Positions 17,641 to 27,076 are shown, counted from the first letter of the stretch. The stretch: 64,000 bases of DNA from Hyphomicrobiales bacterium (GCA_900489925.1 UEHQ01000026.1:96515-160514); one strand, 5' to 3'. Program-made: numbers and translations. Notes: generated by a model from the letters alone, not told the origin.

Positions 17641-20352
17641 TCAGCGCTTCGCCTTGGCAGCGACAGCATCGGGCTTGACCAGCTTCAACCCCCTCGCCTT
17701 TTCGTAGCCATGGATCTCCTTCACATCGAGCTTGCGCATGAAGTCGATAGTCTCCTGCGTCAGCACCTGGCCCGGCACCATGATCGGGAAGCCCGGCGGA
17801 TAGGGAATGACGAAGTTGGCAGAAACCATGTCCGGCCCTTCTCGCAGTCTCCGATCGCATTCGGCGCCGTTCAGCGGCACGTACTCGCACAACGAGGCAT
17901 CATAAGCGTTGAAGAAGGCGCTTCGCATGTCCCCCTCTGGGGTCGTGCGACCCGCATCGCTGCGATACAGTTCGTGGAAGTGGCTGAAATTGGGAAGGTC
18001 CGGCACATCGGTCATGAGCGATTTGACGCGCGCCTCAAACGCCGCGCGCTCGGCTTCGCCCCCGTCAGCCAGCCGCTTTTCGATGCCATGGCAGATCTCG
18101 ACGAGGACTCGGATGAGATGAGCAACGTCGCTGCGCGTGTTGTTGATGTTCGATTGCAGCAACACGCTGTTACGCGACGTCTTGTTGAGCTGAATACTGT
18201 ACTCGTTTGCGAGCAGTCCCTTGAACTGCGTCCCGTCGAAACCAGCGGTGCCGCAAACTAACGTCATGCGCGTCGGGTCGAGATAGAACTCGTCCTCCTT
18301 CATTGCCTTGACAGCCGTTGCCCAGCTGGAACCCGGCGCGAGATAGTCCTTGAACCCTGACTGCCTGTAAGCCGCCGGGATCATCTGATCGGCACCGAGG
18401 ACGCGGAAATATTTCGAGATCAGCTCGTGTTCGTTGATCGATTGCCGGATCTTTAGCGCGATCTCGATCGCGTTCATCGCCAGCCCGTACCCTTCGAGCT
18501 CCATCTGCCGGCGAGCGACATCGAGGCTGGCGATGAGCTGCTGGTTCGGGCTCGTCGAAGCGTGCGTGAAAACAGCTTCGTGGAACTGAGCCTCGACCGT
18601 GTGGAAATCCACGTCCTTGACCAGCAGCATCGAGCCCTGCCGAATGGCCGACATCGACTTGTGCGTCGAATTCGTCTGGTAGACACGAAGGCGCACAAGG
18701 CGCGGATCGGGGATCAGGCGGGTGGCGAGCAGAGTTTCATCCGACGGATTATCACCGAGCTCGGCACGCTGCTTCTCATAAGCCGTGACGGATGCGGGAT
18801 CACGTAGCCATTCCTCGATGTCAGCGGCGGCGCCCATCGCCGTTCGCGGACGCAGGAACGGCGAGAAGCGGGCAAAACCCGACCACGCCTCATCCCACAG
18901 GAAGATCAGGTCCGGCTTGATGGCGAGGCATTCCTCCATCACACGCCTGACGTTGTACATGTGTCCGTCGAAGGTGCAGTTGGTAAGGTCAAGCAGCTTC
19001 AACCGATCGAGGCGACCTTCCGCGCGAAGCGCCAGCAATGCTTGCTTGATCGTGGCAAGCGGCACGGCGCCGTACATCGAGTATTCCGTCATCGGGAAAG
19101 CTTCGACGTAGTAGGGCTGAGCCCCGGTAAGTACCATGCCGTAGTGATGCGACTTGTGGCAGTTGCGATCGACCACTGCGATGTCGCCCGGCGCAAGCAA
19201 CGCCTGGACGGCCATCTTGTTGGAGGTCGACGTGCCGTTGGTGACGAAGAACACATGATCGGCGCCAAAGGCGCGCGCCGCCATCTCCTGCGAGCGCTTG
19301 ATGTTTCCCGTCGGCTCCAGAAGGCTGTCTAGGCCGCCTGTCGTGGCGCTGCTTTCCGCCAGGAACAGATTGAGGCCGTAAAATTCCCCCATGTCGCGAA
19401 TCCAATCGGACTTGAAGACCGACTTGCCGCGAGCGATCGGCAGTGCATGGAAGGTGCCGATCGGCCGTCGCGCATATTTCTTCAGATTGTCGAAGAACGG
19501 CGTTTCAAAGCGCGCCTGGACCCCTTCCAAGACTGCGAGGTGCAATTCGAGCAGTTCTTCGACCGCATAGAAAATTCGACGGATGGCATCGGCTGCCGGG
19601 TCTCCGGCGATCTTCTCGACCTGGCGGTCGGACAGCAGATAGACGTCGAGTTCCGGCCGGATCCGCCGTAGCGCGCGTGCCAGCCGGAGCGCAGACACGT
19701 CAGGACTGTCCGATTCACCGAGTGGATCCAAAACCGAGCGGAGCACCGGTGCATCGTGCCGCGAGCGGTAAGGGAACCCTTCGGCAAGGACGACGGAAAC
19801 GATGTCGGGGTTCAAAGCCGCGGCACAGACGGCATCCTCGAAGGAGCCGACAATGACCGGTTCATAGATGAATGCATCTTCCGGGCGGCGCAGCCTGCGG
19901 ATCTCTCTGGCGAAGGCGGGCCAGCGCGCGGCCGGCTGGCTGTTGACAAACAGCACCTCGAAATAGGGGCGGTGTCCGCCTACCTCGCCGGTCGCCGGCG
20001 GCATGATATCCGCCACCTCACTTGGCGACATCTCTTCGTGAGCATCCCATTCGGCCGCGCGGCCGCGATAGGCATGTGTCAGCAGCCCGTTGGAGATCCG
20101 CCGCGCCAATCCTGCCGCTCCTCCTGCATCGTTCGTCGCGATGCGCTCGCTCAAGGCTGTCAGCAATCGAGATCCAGGATAGGCGTGGTATTCTTCGACA
20201 GCTGCCAAGTCCGCCAGTGCTGCCTCCAATGCGGCCCTGTCTCCGCGCTTGTTGGCCCAGGCGTCGGCCAGGCTGGTCACTGCGCGCCAGTTGTCTGCAC
20301 GCGCCGAATGTATCAGCAGAAACTGATCGATATGTGCGCTCTTGCTTGGCAT
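17641..20352 (-). CDS. Large Orn/Lys/Arg (group III) amino-acid decarboxylase
   Basis: A 903-residue PLP enzyme of the prokaryotic ornithine/lysine/arginine decarboxylase family. The Schiff-base lysine is in STHKSMSAIRQGS (about K565), the PLP-ring Asp in FLWDEAWSGFARF (about D487), and DRNCHKSHHYG and TNGTSTSNK form the cofactor pocket. It is longer than E. coli AdiA/CadA/SpeF (710-756) because of a ~130-residue N-terminal helical extension ahead of the receiver-like wing domain (YFEVLFVNSQPAARWPAF). The C-terminal KxxFxEIHGYEKARG region is normal. Decarboxylation consumes a proton. Start ATG 20352 has GGAG 6 nt upstream. Whether the substrate is ornithine, lysine or arginine cannot be decided by eye. 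Confidence 0.9.
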   Translation of the reverse strand: MPSKSAHIDQFLLIHSARADNWRAVTSLADAWANKRGDRAALEAALADLAAVEEYHAYPGSRLLTALSERIATNDAGGAAGLARRISNGLLTHAYRGRAAEWDAHEEMSPSEVADIMPPATGEVGGHRPYFEVLFVNSQPAARWPAFAREIRRLRRPEDAFIYEPVIVGSFEDAVCAAALNPDIVSVVLAEGFPYRSRHDAPVLRSVLDPLGESDSPDVSALRLARALRRIRPELDVYLLSDRQVEKIAGDPAADAIRRIFYAVEELLELHLAVLEGVQARFETPFFDNLKKYARRPIGTFHALPIARGKSVFKSDWIRDMGEFYGLNLFLAESSATTGGLDSLLEPTGNIKRSQEMAARAFGADHVFFVTNGTSTSNKMAVQALLAPGDIAVVDRNCHKSHHYGMVLTGAQPYYVEAFPMTEYSMYGAVPLATIKQALLALRAEGRLDRLKLLDLTNCTFDGHMYNVRRVMEECLAIKPDLIFLWDEAWSGFARFSPFLRPRTAMGAAADIEEWLRDPASVTAYEKQRAELGDNPSDETLLATRLIPDPRLVRLRVYQTNSTHKSMSAIRQGSMLLVKDVDFHTVEAQFHEAVFTHASTSPNQQLIASLDVARRQMELEGYGLAMNAIEIALKIRQSINEHELISKYFRVLGADQMIPAAYRQSGFKDYLAPGSSWATAVKAMKEDEFYLDPTRMTLVCGTAGFDGTQFKGLLANEYSIQLNKTSRNSVLLQSNINNTRSDVAHLIRVLVEICHGIEKRLADGGEAERAAFEARVKSLMTDVPDLPNFSHFHELYRSDAGRTTPEGDMRSAFFNAYDASLCEYVPLNGAECDRRLREGPDMVSANFVIPYPPGFPIMVPGQVLTQETIDFMRKLDVKEIHGYEKARGLKLVKPDAVAAKAKR

Positions 20353-20495
20353 CCCGGTCTCCAGATGTGGGTTCTGATTGCAATTCCGCCGTCCCGGCAG
20401 CCCTGCCCTCCCGCAGGGTATGCCGATGGCGCTTGATCCGCTGGCGTTCACGTCAGGTCAACTCGATCGTCGATCTGTCGTCCGACGTGAGCGGC

Positions 20496-22187
20496 TCAGG
20501 CGAGCAGCATCACGAGCACCATACCCCAGATGGTCAGCAGCGTGTTGCCGACGGCGTATGTGACGGTGTAGCCGAGGCCGGGGATCTGGCTCTTAGCGCG
20601 ATCGTTGATCATCCCAAGAGAAGCGGTCGTGGTGCGAGCACCAGAGCAGCATCCGAGCAGGATCGCCGGATGGAAGCGAAATACGTATTTTCCAACATAC
20701 ATCGCCAGTACCAGCGGTACGGTCGTGACAACGATCCCCCAAAGGAAAAGGCTGAAGCCGAGTTGTTGCAGACCAGCGACGAAACCTGGCCCCGACGATA
20801 TGCCGACGACGGCAATGAACACGTTGAGACCGACGGAGTTCATGAACCAGACGGTTGGCGACGGGATACGGCCGAAGGTCGGACGAACGGAACGCAGCCA
20901 TCCAAAGAAGAGGCCCGCGATAAGCGCACCGCCAGATGTCGAAAGAGTGAGCGGAACGCTGCCGATCTTGAAGGTGAGCGCGCCGACCAAGGCGCCGATG
21001 GTTATGGCCGCACCGATGAAGGCAACGTCGGCAACATCCGTCTGTGCATCGGGACGGCCGAGGTCGCGCGTCGCCGCCGCCGTATCCTGTGTTCGCCCAA
21101 CGATCGTGAGAATATCGCCGCGATGGATCTTGGTGTTTGGCAGGATCGGTATCTCGGTTGCCGTTGCCCCGCGGACGATCTTGCGCAGGAATACACCGCG
21201 AGAGGCTGGTCGCGCTGCGAGCTCCGCAAGCGTCTTTCCGTCCACGTCCTTGTTGGTGACGAAAACATCGACACCGTCGGCCGGGACGGCGAGAAGCTCA
21301 CGGTCATCGACTTCGTCGGCCACGCTGCCGATGAGATCGACAAGAACCTCGCGGCGACCTGCGACTGCGACAATGTCTCCCGCGGCGATCACGGTGTCTG
21401 CCGTGGCGTCCTTGACCACGCCTGCGCGGCGAATGCGCTCGATGAAGACGCGCTCTGTCGGCAAGAGCCCCTCAGCCTCAAGCGCCGTCAGACCGACGAT
21501 CTTGCCATTTTCCTTGACCCGATAGGCACGGAGCTCGAAATTGTGCCATGCCGTTCCGGCGCCACCGAGAGCCTTCTTGCCCCCCTGTTCTTCCTCATAA
21601 CGCTTGCATTCGGCTTCCAGATCGATGTTGAGCATCGCGGGGCCGAAGAGCGCAAGGACGATGGCCGAACCGACCGTGCCGAAAATATAGGTGACGGCGT
21701 ATGCAACCGGCATCGCGTCCAGCATAGCCTTGCTCTGCTCCGGCGGGAGACCGAGGCGATTAATGGCATCGGTGGCAAGCCCCATCGAGGCCGAAATCGT
21801 CTGTGAGCCGGCATAAAGCCCGACCGCCGAGCCAATATCGTAGCCTGCGAGCAAGGCGCCGAAATAGGCTGCGCCCAGGCAGAAGACGCAAACCACAACG
21901 GCGAAAAGCGCCTGCGGAATCCCGTCTTTCGCGATCCCGCGTACAAACTGCGGCCCGACGCCGTAGCCGATTGCAAACAGGAACATCAGGAAGAAAGTTG
22001 GCTTGAGCGGGGGCGAAATTGTAATGCCCAGTTGGCCGATCAGAACCGCGGCGATGAGTGTCGCGGTTACCGCACCAAGCCCCAGCCCCTTGTAGGTGAA
22101 TGACCCAAAGTAATAACCCAGCCCGAGTGACAGGAAAATTGCAATTTCCGGATAGGTGCGAAGCGTGCTGACAAACCAGTCGATCAT
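20496..22187 (-). CDS. Aspartate:alanine exchanger (AAEx/AspT) family transporter, copy 2
   Basis: A 563-residue protein with the same order as copy 1: TM block (AIFLSLGLGYYFGSFTYKGLGLG, FLFAIGYGVGPQFVRG), two central RCK-C-like modules (AGDIVAVAGRREVL, HRGDILTIVGRTQD), and a second TM block with SVGLNVFIAVVGISSGPGFV. Start ATG 22187 follows AGAGAGG at 5 nt; the frame upstream to 22310 is rejected. It is the first gene of the putative operon exchanger-decarboxylase-exchanger-SulP (gaps of about 143, 126 and 117 bp). The pair of exchangers is divergent in sequence, so they probably carry different substrate pairs rather than being a recent duplication. Confidence 0.88.
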   Translation of the reverse strand: MIDWFVSTLRTYPEIAIFLSLGLGYYFGSFTYKGLGLGAVTATLIAAVLIGQLGITISPPLKPTFFLMFLFAIGYGVGPQFVRGIAKDGIPQALFAVVVCVFCLGAAYFGALLAGYDIGSAVGLYAGSQTISASMGLATDAINRLGLPPEQSKAMLDAMPVAYAVTYIFGTVGSAIVLALFGPAMLNIDLEAECKRYEEEQGGKKALGGAGTAWHNFELRAYRVKENGKIVGLTALEAEGLLPTERVFIERIRRAGVVKDATADTVIAAGDIVAVAGRREVLVDLIGSVADEVDDRELLAVPADGVDVFVTNKDVDGKTLAELAARPASRGVFLRKIVRGATATEIPILPNTKIHRGDILTIVGRTQDTAAATRDLGRPDAQTDVADVAFIGAAITIGALVGALTFKIGSVPLTLSTSGGALIAGLFFGWLRSVRPTFGRIPSPTVWFMNSVGLNVFIAVVGISSGPGFVAGLQQLGFSLFLWGIVVTTVPLVLAMYVGKYVFRFHPAILLGCCSGARTTTASLGMINDRAKSQIPGLGYTVTYAVGNTLLTIWGMVLVMLLA

Positions 22188-22360
22188 CGGGCCCTCTCTC
22201 ATTGGGATTGCGGGATGCGCAACATCACGAGGCAATCCGGCCCCGAAGTGCATCCCGCCAATATTTTTTAACGAATACTCTCCTCCGATCCCGCGTGACC
22301 TTAAGGCCACCGTGATGCTGCCCTAAACGTCCACCAACAACCGCCGCTTGCGAAGTAAAA

Positions 22361-22400
22361 TACCGTAATATACCGGGCGGGACGTGTATCTTACTCCCCT
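22361..22400 (+). promoter_or_regulatory. Putative promoter/operator B (TACCGTA-N3-TACCG ... GTATCTTAC)
   Basis: TACCGTA (22361-22367) and TACCG (22371-22375) are 10 bp apart, with GTATCTTACTCCCCT at 22386-22400. It aligns without gaps to element A at 10817-10856. Its orientation points to the 22452 gene, but it also lies in the intergenic region shared with the divergent exchanger operon. Confidence 0.55.
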
Positions 22401-22451
22401 CGCTTATCCACACGTCCTATCGTTGCGATGGTTAGATGGAGGCATGGTGTG

Positions 22452-22922
22452 ATGGTAGAGCCAAAAGCAGACGGTCCCCGTTCGACGATCGAGAGCGCCG
22501 AAGACCTGAGGAAGCGTGCGCTGGAGCTTCAGCTCGCGGAAATGGACCGCGAGGACAAGATCAAGGAGCGTGAGGCCAAGAAGCACGCCGAGTTTGTCGA
22601 AGACTTCTTCAAGAAGCATATTGGCGACAACGAGCGCGCGGTCATAAAGCGGCTGGTCATGAAGGCGGCGGCCGACGGAAAGTTCGAAGCGATGGTCTAC
22701 AGCTTCCCATCGAGCTTCTGCACCGACAGCGGACGGGCGATCAACAACAGCTTGGCAGGATGGCAGAACACGCTGCAAGGAAGGGCCAAGGAGGTCTACG
22801 ACTTGTTCGAGACCGTCGCCAAACCGCAAGGCTATACGCTCAAAGCCATGGTCATCAATTTCCCTGGCGGCATACCGGGCGATATTGGCTTTTTCCTTGG
22901 CTGGGAACCGCCGGTGAAGTGA
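22452..22922 (+). CDS. Hypothetical cytoplasmic protein, charged helical N-terminus
   Basis: A 156-residue protein. Residues ~10-60 are a highly charged, probably coiled-coil helix (DLRKRALELQLAEMDREDKIK), followed by a globular part ending GGIPGDIGFFLGWEPPVK. No signal peptide or membrane segment. Start ATG 22452 lies ~9 nt after GGAGG; the earlier ATG at 22443 meets a stop after two codons. The family is not recognised. It follows operator B closely and is divergent from the exchanger/decarboxylase operon, which suggests shared control. Confidence 0.6.
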   Translation: MVEPKADGPRSTIESAEDLRKRALELQLAEMDREDKIKEREAKKHAEFVEDFFKKHIGDNERAVIKRLVMKAAADGKFEAMVYSFPSSFCTDSGRAINNSLAGWQNTLQGRAKEVYDLFETVAKPQGYTLKAMVINFPGGIPGDIGFFLGWEPPVK

Positions 22923-23247
22923 TCCGACGGTGATGTAACTGCCGATGTGCGAGCTACATTGAAGATAATCGAGCGCGAGCGCCACACCCTCGCGGGTCGC
23001 TGAATAATGGTGTCGCGTCAGTGCGACATCAGGCCCTATTCCGCATTGGGCCCCAACGGCGCTCCAGACGCAAATTTCTAAGGTAAAGATTCCGGATCGA
23101 CAGTCGCCTCCGTGTTGGGTCGGCGTGCTATGAACGGCTGCTCTCGCACCCTGGCGCGCTATTCCGCCTCTTGCGCAAGCCAAACCTCGCACTTCCTAAC
23201 GGTCCCGTCAGTCGATGGGCCGTAAATATTACGTTGGTCTGTTGTGA
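22923..23247. other. 325-bp intergenic stretch
   Basis: No coding frame with an RBS and no convincing RNA structure seen. It lies between the 3' ends of convergent genes, so a terminator is expected, but I see no clear hairpin with a T-run. Confidence 0.5.
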
Positions 23248-23559
23248 TCATCGCGGCTTCGACGGATGCCTGGTGTGACGAAAATGAATGACCTTGGCCT
23301 TGGAAAGGGCATCTTCGATCTCATTGGAAAGAGCGGTGACCAGCTCTCCGTATTCCAGTTGGCGTGCCTCGCGAATGTCATCAGGAAGTCGCATGGTATG
23401 CTTTAGAGTGGCTTGCGCGTCTGCCAGATCCTCACACAGCCCGCGGAAGCTTTCATCGAACTCAAATAGATCCTCTATCCGCCGAGCTTGCGGAGCGAAA
23501 AGTTCGAGCGCAGCCGCGAGGCCTCGTGGAGGTAATGGCTTATCCGAACTAGACCCCAT
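23248..23559 (-). CDS. Small hypothetical helical protein
   Basis: 103 residues, predicted mostly helical and acidic (IEDLFEFDESFRGLCEDLADAQ, YGELVTALSNEIEDAL). It ends in a basic His/Arg tail (HFRHTRHPSKPR). No signal peptide or membrane span. Its size and composition recall the small proteins at 26029 and 31372, but I cannot align it convincingly with them. A good -10-like TATAAT is readable upstream on the minus strand (around 23617-23622). Function unknown. Confidence 0.5.
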   Translation of the reverse strand: MGSSSDKPLPPRGLAAALELFAPQARRIEDLFEFDESFRGLCEDLADAQATLKHTMRLPDDIREARQLEYGELVTALSNEIEDALSKAKVIHFRHTRHPSKPR

Positions 23560-23945
23560 CGCGCACCTGCAGCAAGTTCACCGGCAAGAAGATGGGTCAT
23601 CGTATTTCAGTTAGACCATTTATGGATGTATTATACACGAAGTTACAGTCACCCTAGCGCCGGCAGCGGCTGCCGCTAGCGCCATCCATTGGAAACGGCG
23701 CTTGCTCTGATCAGAGAAAGCAACCTCCCGTGCGAGATCGAAAGATTTGCCACGCACATCGATCTAGCGCCGATCCGGCAAGATTATACCTCCAAAGCAG
23801 GTGTCAAAGGCACCACAGATACTACGTGATGTTACGGGCCACCGGACCTCATCCACGTTAGTATACGGAGAAATGCCTGTGACAGAGAACGGCGTGTGAG
23901 CAAATGCCGACACGCGGGTTACGAAACACAGCAACGGAGGGAAGC
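23560..23945. other. Intergenic region between the small gene and PPK2
   Basis: Contains TACGTGA (23823-23829) followed by TACGG (23833-23837), a degenerate copy of the TACnGTA-N3-TAC element ahead of PPK2. It also contains a GC palindrome (GGCAGCGGCTGCC near 23661-23673) flanked by direct CTAGCGCC repeats. No coding sequence supported. Confidence 0.4.
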
Positions 23946-24776
23946 ATGAGCAAGACGCGCGATTCGGACCGTGAAGCTGCGACTGAAGGTGAGAAGAACA
24001 AGGAAAAGACCTTCAACTACGACAAGCAGATGAAAAAGCTGCAGGTGGAACTCGCCCATTTGCAGGCGTGGGTCAAGAAATCCGGCTTGAGAGTTGTCAT
24101 CGTGTTCGAAGGACGCGATGCGGCCGGCAAAGGCGGAATGATCAAGCGCATTCTCGAAAAGGTCAGCCCGCGCGTCTTTCGAGTGGTCGCACTGCCAGCA
24201 CCCAACGATCGCGAGAAATCTCAAATATATATGCAGCGGTACATCGCTCACCTTCCGGCCGCGGGCGAGATCGTCATCTTCGATCGGAGTTGGTACAACC
24301 GCCCGGGTGTCGACCGCGTGATGGGCTTCTGCACCGAGAAGAAGGCGCAGCGCTTTCTGGAACTCGCTCCCCGCTTCGAAGCGGCGATCGTGGAGAGCGG
24401 CGTGGTACTGCTGAAGTACTTTCTGACGGTCAGCGAAGAGGAGCAAGAACGCCGTTTCAGAAAGCGAATTGAAGACCCTCTTCGGCAGTGGAAGCTGAGC
24501 CCCATGGACGTCGAATCCTACCGCAAGTGGTGGGACTACACGCGCGCATACGACGAAATGCTTCGCATGACCGACAGCGAACATGCGCCTTGGTGGATCG
24601 TTCCGTCGGACGACAAGGAGCGCGCGCGCATCAACTGCATCTCGCACATCCTCAAATCTATCCCCTACGAACGCGTCAAGTTCGACGCACCGGATCTCGG
24701 GAAACGCCAGAAACGACCGAATGACTACATCGAGGACACCAGCCTTCGGCGCGTCGTTCCCGATGTAACGGCTTAG
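23946..24776 (+). CDS. ppk2: Polyphosphate kinase 2 family protein
   Basis: A 276-residue protein with the PPK2 P-loop VIVFEGRDAAGKGGMIKRI (about residues 51-69), the Walker-B segment EIVIFDRSWYNRPGVD, the lid-region EEEQERRFRKRIEDPLRQWK, and the terminal SHILKSIPYE block. PPK2 enzymes transfer phosphate between polyphosphate and nucleoside di- or monophosphates; the one-domain length fits class I/III, and which nucleotide is used is not decided by eye. Start ATG 23946 follows CGGAGGG. It lies 63 bp upstream of an AI-2E-type permease on the same strand. Polyphosphate metabolism fits a stress role for this region. Confidence 0.9.
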   Translation: MSKTRDSDREAATEGEKNKEKTFNYDKQMKKLQVELAHLQAWVKKSGLRVVIVFEGRDAAGKGGMIKRILEKVSPRVFRVVALPAPNDREKSQIYMQRYIAHLPAAGEIVIFDRSWYNRPGVDRVMGFCTEKKAQRFLELAPRFEAAIVESGVVLLKYFLTVSEEEQERRFRKRIEDPLRQWKLSPMDVESYRKWWDYTRAYDEMLRMTDSEHAPWWIVPSDDKERARINCISHILKSIPYERVKFDAPDLGKRQKRPNDYIEDTSLRRVVPDVTA

Positions 24777-24839
24777 AGTCTATAGAACGCCGTCACCCTT
24801 CGATCCGTCGGACAAGTTTTGAGGCAGTGAGTAACAACG

Positions 24840-26015
24840 ATGAATGCCGATGCGACCGTGAAAGAGGAGACACCCCCGACTGCGCGACCGGGCCAGATAT
24901 CGATCGAAGCGCGGGTCAGCGATCTTGTTCGCCTGGGGATCATCGCGGTATTCGCCTATTTCTCAGCCCAACTGATCGCCCCGTTTGCCTTGATTGCCAT
25001 CTGGGCCGGGATTCTGACGGTTGCGCTTTTCCCTCTCTTCGACCTCTTGAGACGTATCCTTGGCGGGCGGCGGATACTGGCCGCAACGGTGCTTGTGCTG
25101 GCGTGCCTTTTCGTCATCATAGGTCCGGTCGCTCTTGTGGCGACCAACTTCGCGGAAACGTTGCAGTCCCTGGTTGCGGGCGCTGGGGGCTTCGCTCTTC
25201 CGCAAGCGCCGGAGCGGCTGAAGGAATTGCCGCTCTTCGGCAATCAGCTTTACTCTGCATGGAATCAAGCTGCCAGCAATCTAGCGGCCGCCATCGTCAC
25301 GTTCCAGGCGCCTCTACGCGAAGTGGGAGGAATGATCGTCGCAAAACTTGCCTCTATTGGCGGCGGCATACTCAGTTTCATCGCCTCGATCATTCTCTGC
25401 GGCGTACTGCTGACGGTCGCACCTCGCCTCACCTTGGCTATTCAGATCCTGGCTAACCGCATCGCGGGTGACCGGGGTGTAGGGTTCGCAAAGCTGGCGG
25501 GCACGACCGTGCGAAACGTTTCCCGCGGCGTTATCGGCGTCGCGTTTCTACAAACCCTGCTGTGCGGTCTGGTTTTTATCATCTTTGACGTGCCTGCCAG
25601 AGGAGTTCTGACTTTCGCAGTGTTCATTCTTTGCATCATTCAGATCGGGCCTGGCCTCATTCTCGTGCCTGCGATCATTTGGGCCTGGTTCTCATGGCCA
25701 ATCGGCGTGTCTGCTGCATTCACCATCGTCGCTGTACCGGTGATGCTCATGGACAACATTCTCAAGCCAATCCTTATGTCACGGGGACTATCAACGCCAA
25801 TGCCGGTCATTCTCATCGGCGTCATCGGCGGGACAATATCACACGGTCTGCTGGGCCTCTTTCTTGGCCCTGTCGTCCTCAGCGTCTTTTATGATCTTCT
25901 TCTCGCATGGGTGTGGCCCACGTCACCTGCCGTGGCCGTCGGAAGCGATCAACCCAAGCAAGGCACCGCTCTCCAAGGAATACCGGGTGCTGGCGAGCCC
26001 CCCGAACCTGACTAG
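24840..26015 (+). CDS. AI-2E family transporter (PerM-like permease)
   Basis: A 391-residue polytopic protein with about eight hydrophobic segments in the AI-2E/PerM pattern: an N-terminal pair (LGIIAVFAYFSAQLIAPFALIAIWAGIL), a central cytoplasmic region, and a C-terminal membrane bundle ending in LIGVIGGTISHGLLGLFLGPVVLSVFYDLL, a family hallmark. Members range from AI-2 exporters to Na+/H+ antiporters, so an ion/pH role is as likely as signalling here. RBS is weak (GAGGC well upstream). It follows PPK2 and is convergent with the small gene at 26029. Confidence 0.85.
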   Translation: MNADATVKEETPPTARPGQISIEARVSDLVRLGIIAVFAYFSAQLIAPFALIAIWAGILTVALFPLFDLLRRILGGRRILAATVLVLACLFVIIGPVALVATNFAETLQSLVAGAGGFALPQAPERLKELPLFGNQLYSAWNQAASNLAAAIVTFQAPLREVGGMIVAKLASIGGGILSFIASIILCGVLLTVAPRLTLAIQILANRIAGDRGVGFAKLAGTTVRNVSRGVIGVAFLQTLLCGLVFIIFDVPARGVLTFAVFILCIIQIGPGLILVPAIIWAWFSWPIGVSAAFTIVAVPVMLMDNILKPILMSRGLSTPMPVILIGVIGGTISHGLLGLFLGPVVLSVFYDLLLAWVWPTSPAVAVGSDQPKQGTALQGIPGAGEPPEPD

Positions 26016-26028
26016 TCCGGGGAGCGGG

Positions 26029-26310
26029 CTATTCGCTTTCTACAATGACACCCTCGGCGCAATATCGTGAGACCTCGCCTTCAATGTCGCGGCATAGCTC
26101 TTCATATTCGCCAATGAACCCGGCGTTTGCTGGTATTTCCCTGCGAAACTCGTCAAGCGCGCTAGTTGCGAGATCGTAGGTTTCAAACAATTCGACGGCG
26201 GAGTCGCTGACAAGTTGCCGCAGCTGTCTACGCAAGGCAGGCAGTCTCAACATCAACTTCTTGCGTCCACCCTCGGGGCTTGATGAGTGCATTTGATTGC
26301 TCGCAGTCAT
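26029..26310 (-). CDS. Small helical hypothetical protein (paralogue of the 31372 gene)
   Basis: About 93 residues with two long helices: LMLRLPALRRQLRQLVSDSAVELFETYDLATSALDEFRRE, then a conserved-looking IGEYEELCRDIEGEVSRY. The 31372-31674 product has the same plan, LLLKLPSIRARLQ ... LNELFEAYEEANIALERF ... IEEYEALCAEIETDVLRF, so the two are paralogues. No signal peptide or TM. The start is uncertain: ATG 26310 has GGGAG only 1 nt upstream, and ATG 26292 is an alternative. Function unknown; both copies lie in the accessory region. Confidence 0.6.
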   Translation of the reverse strand: MTASNQMHSSSPEGGRKKLMLRLPALRRQLRQLVSDSAVELFETYDLATSALDEFRREIPANAGFIGEYEELCRDIEGEVSRYCAEGVIVESE

Positions 26311-26401
26311 TCTCCCGCTAGATACGCAATGGGAAAGACAGCGGATCGTTCCGCCGGCGAGCTCTTCAGTTTTTTTGCAAAACGAAAGCGGGGAACGACG
26401 G

Positions 26402-27076
26402 ATGCACACCAAGCCGATTGCACGCATTCTGAAGTACATCGATGTCGGCGACGCACTCGGCGAGGCGCTGTTCGGCCTGATCATGGCACTTACCTTTACG
26501 CTCGGCGCTCGACTGGTGGCGGGCGATGAGGGCCTGGATGCACGCGATCTCGTCGTTGCGACATTGGGCTGCAACGTCGCTTGGGGCATCATCGATGCTG
26601 TGTTGTTCCTGCTTGGTATCCATGTTTACAGGCAAAATCGATCTCGCATCTTTAACGCCATCACAGGCGCCTCGGATGACAAAACAGCGCTGGCGGAAAT
26701 GGCTCAAGAATTCCCGTTGGAAGACGGTCCATTGGCTCTCGACCCGCGAGACCAGGATGAACTCTACCGCTACCTATTGTCTTTAGCGAAGCGGGCCAAA
26801 CCGTCGGCCACCGCCATCTCGATCGATGATCTCATCGGAGCCGTCATTGTCTTCTTGATCGTTGCGGCAACAGCGATCCCAGCCGTCATTCCCTTTATGC
26901 TCATCGACGACAAATATCTTGCTCTTCGCGTGAGCAACCTCCTCCTTGTTGGTTTGCTTTACGCGGCCGGCCATTCATGGGCGCGCTTTGCGGGCTCCCG
27001 CCCATTCGCGGTTGGGATGGCGATGACGGTTTTGGGCCTCGTTCTCGTGACCATCGCGTTGATTTTGGGTGGGTAA
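26402..27076 (+). CDS. VIT1/CCC1-like integral membrane protein
   Basis: A 224-residue membrane protein with an N-terminal pair of helices (DALGEALFGLIMALTFTLGARL and LVVATLGCNVAWGIIDAVLFLLG), a charged cytoplasmic loop of ~80 residues, and three C-terminal helices. The first helices resemble the GExIFGLxDGxVTTLG region of vacuolar-iron-transporter family proteins, but the metal-binding glutamates of the cytoplasmic domain are not obvious. Substrate therefore unassigned. Start ATG 26402 has GGGGAA upstream. It is divergent from the small gene at 26310 with a short shared upstream region. Confidence 0.6.
   Translation: MHTKPIARILKYIDVGDALGEALFGLIMALTFTLGARLVAGDEGLDARDLVVATLGCNVAWGIIDAVLFLLGIHVYRQNRSRIFNAITGASDDKTALAEMAQEFPLEDGPLALDPRDQDELYRYLLSLAKRAKPSATAISIDDLIGAVIVFLIVAATAIPAVIPFMLIDDKYLALRVSNLLLVGLLYAAGHSWARFAGSRPFAVGMAMTVLGLVLVTIALILGG

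Noticed and set aside
23653..23683. GC-rich palindrome with flanking CTAGCGCC repeats as a possible attachment site
   Set aside because: Short, common composition, no link to the integrase or tRNA sequence.
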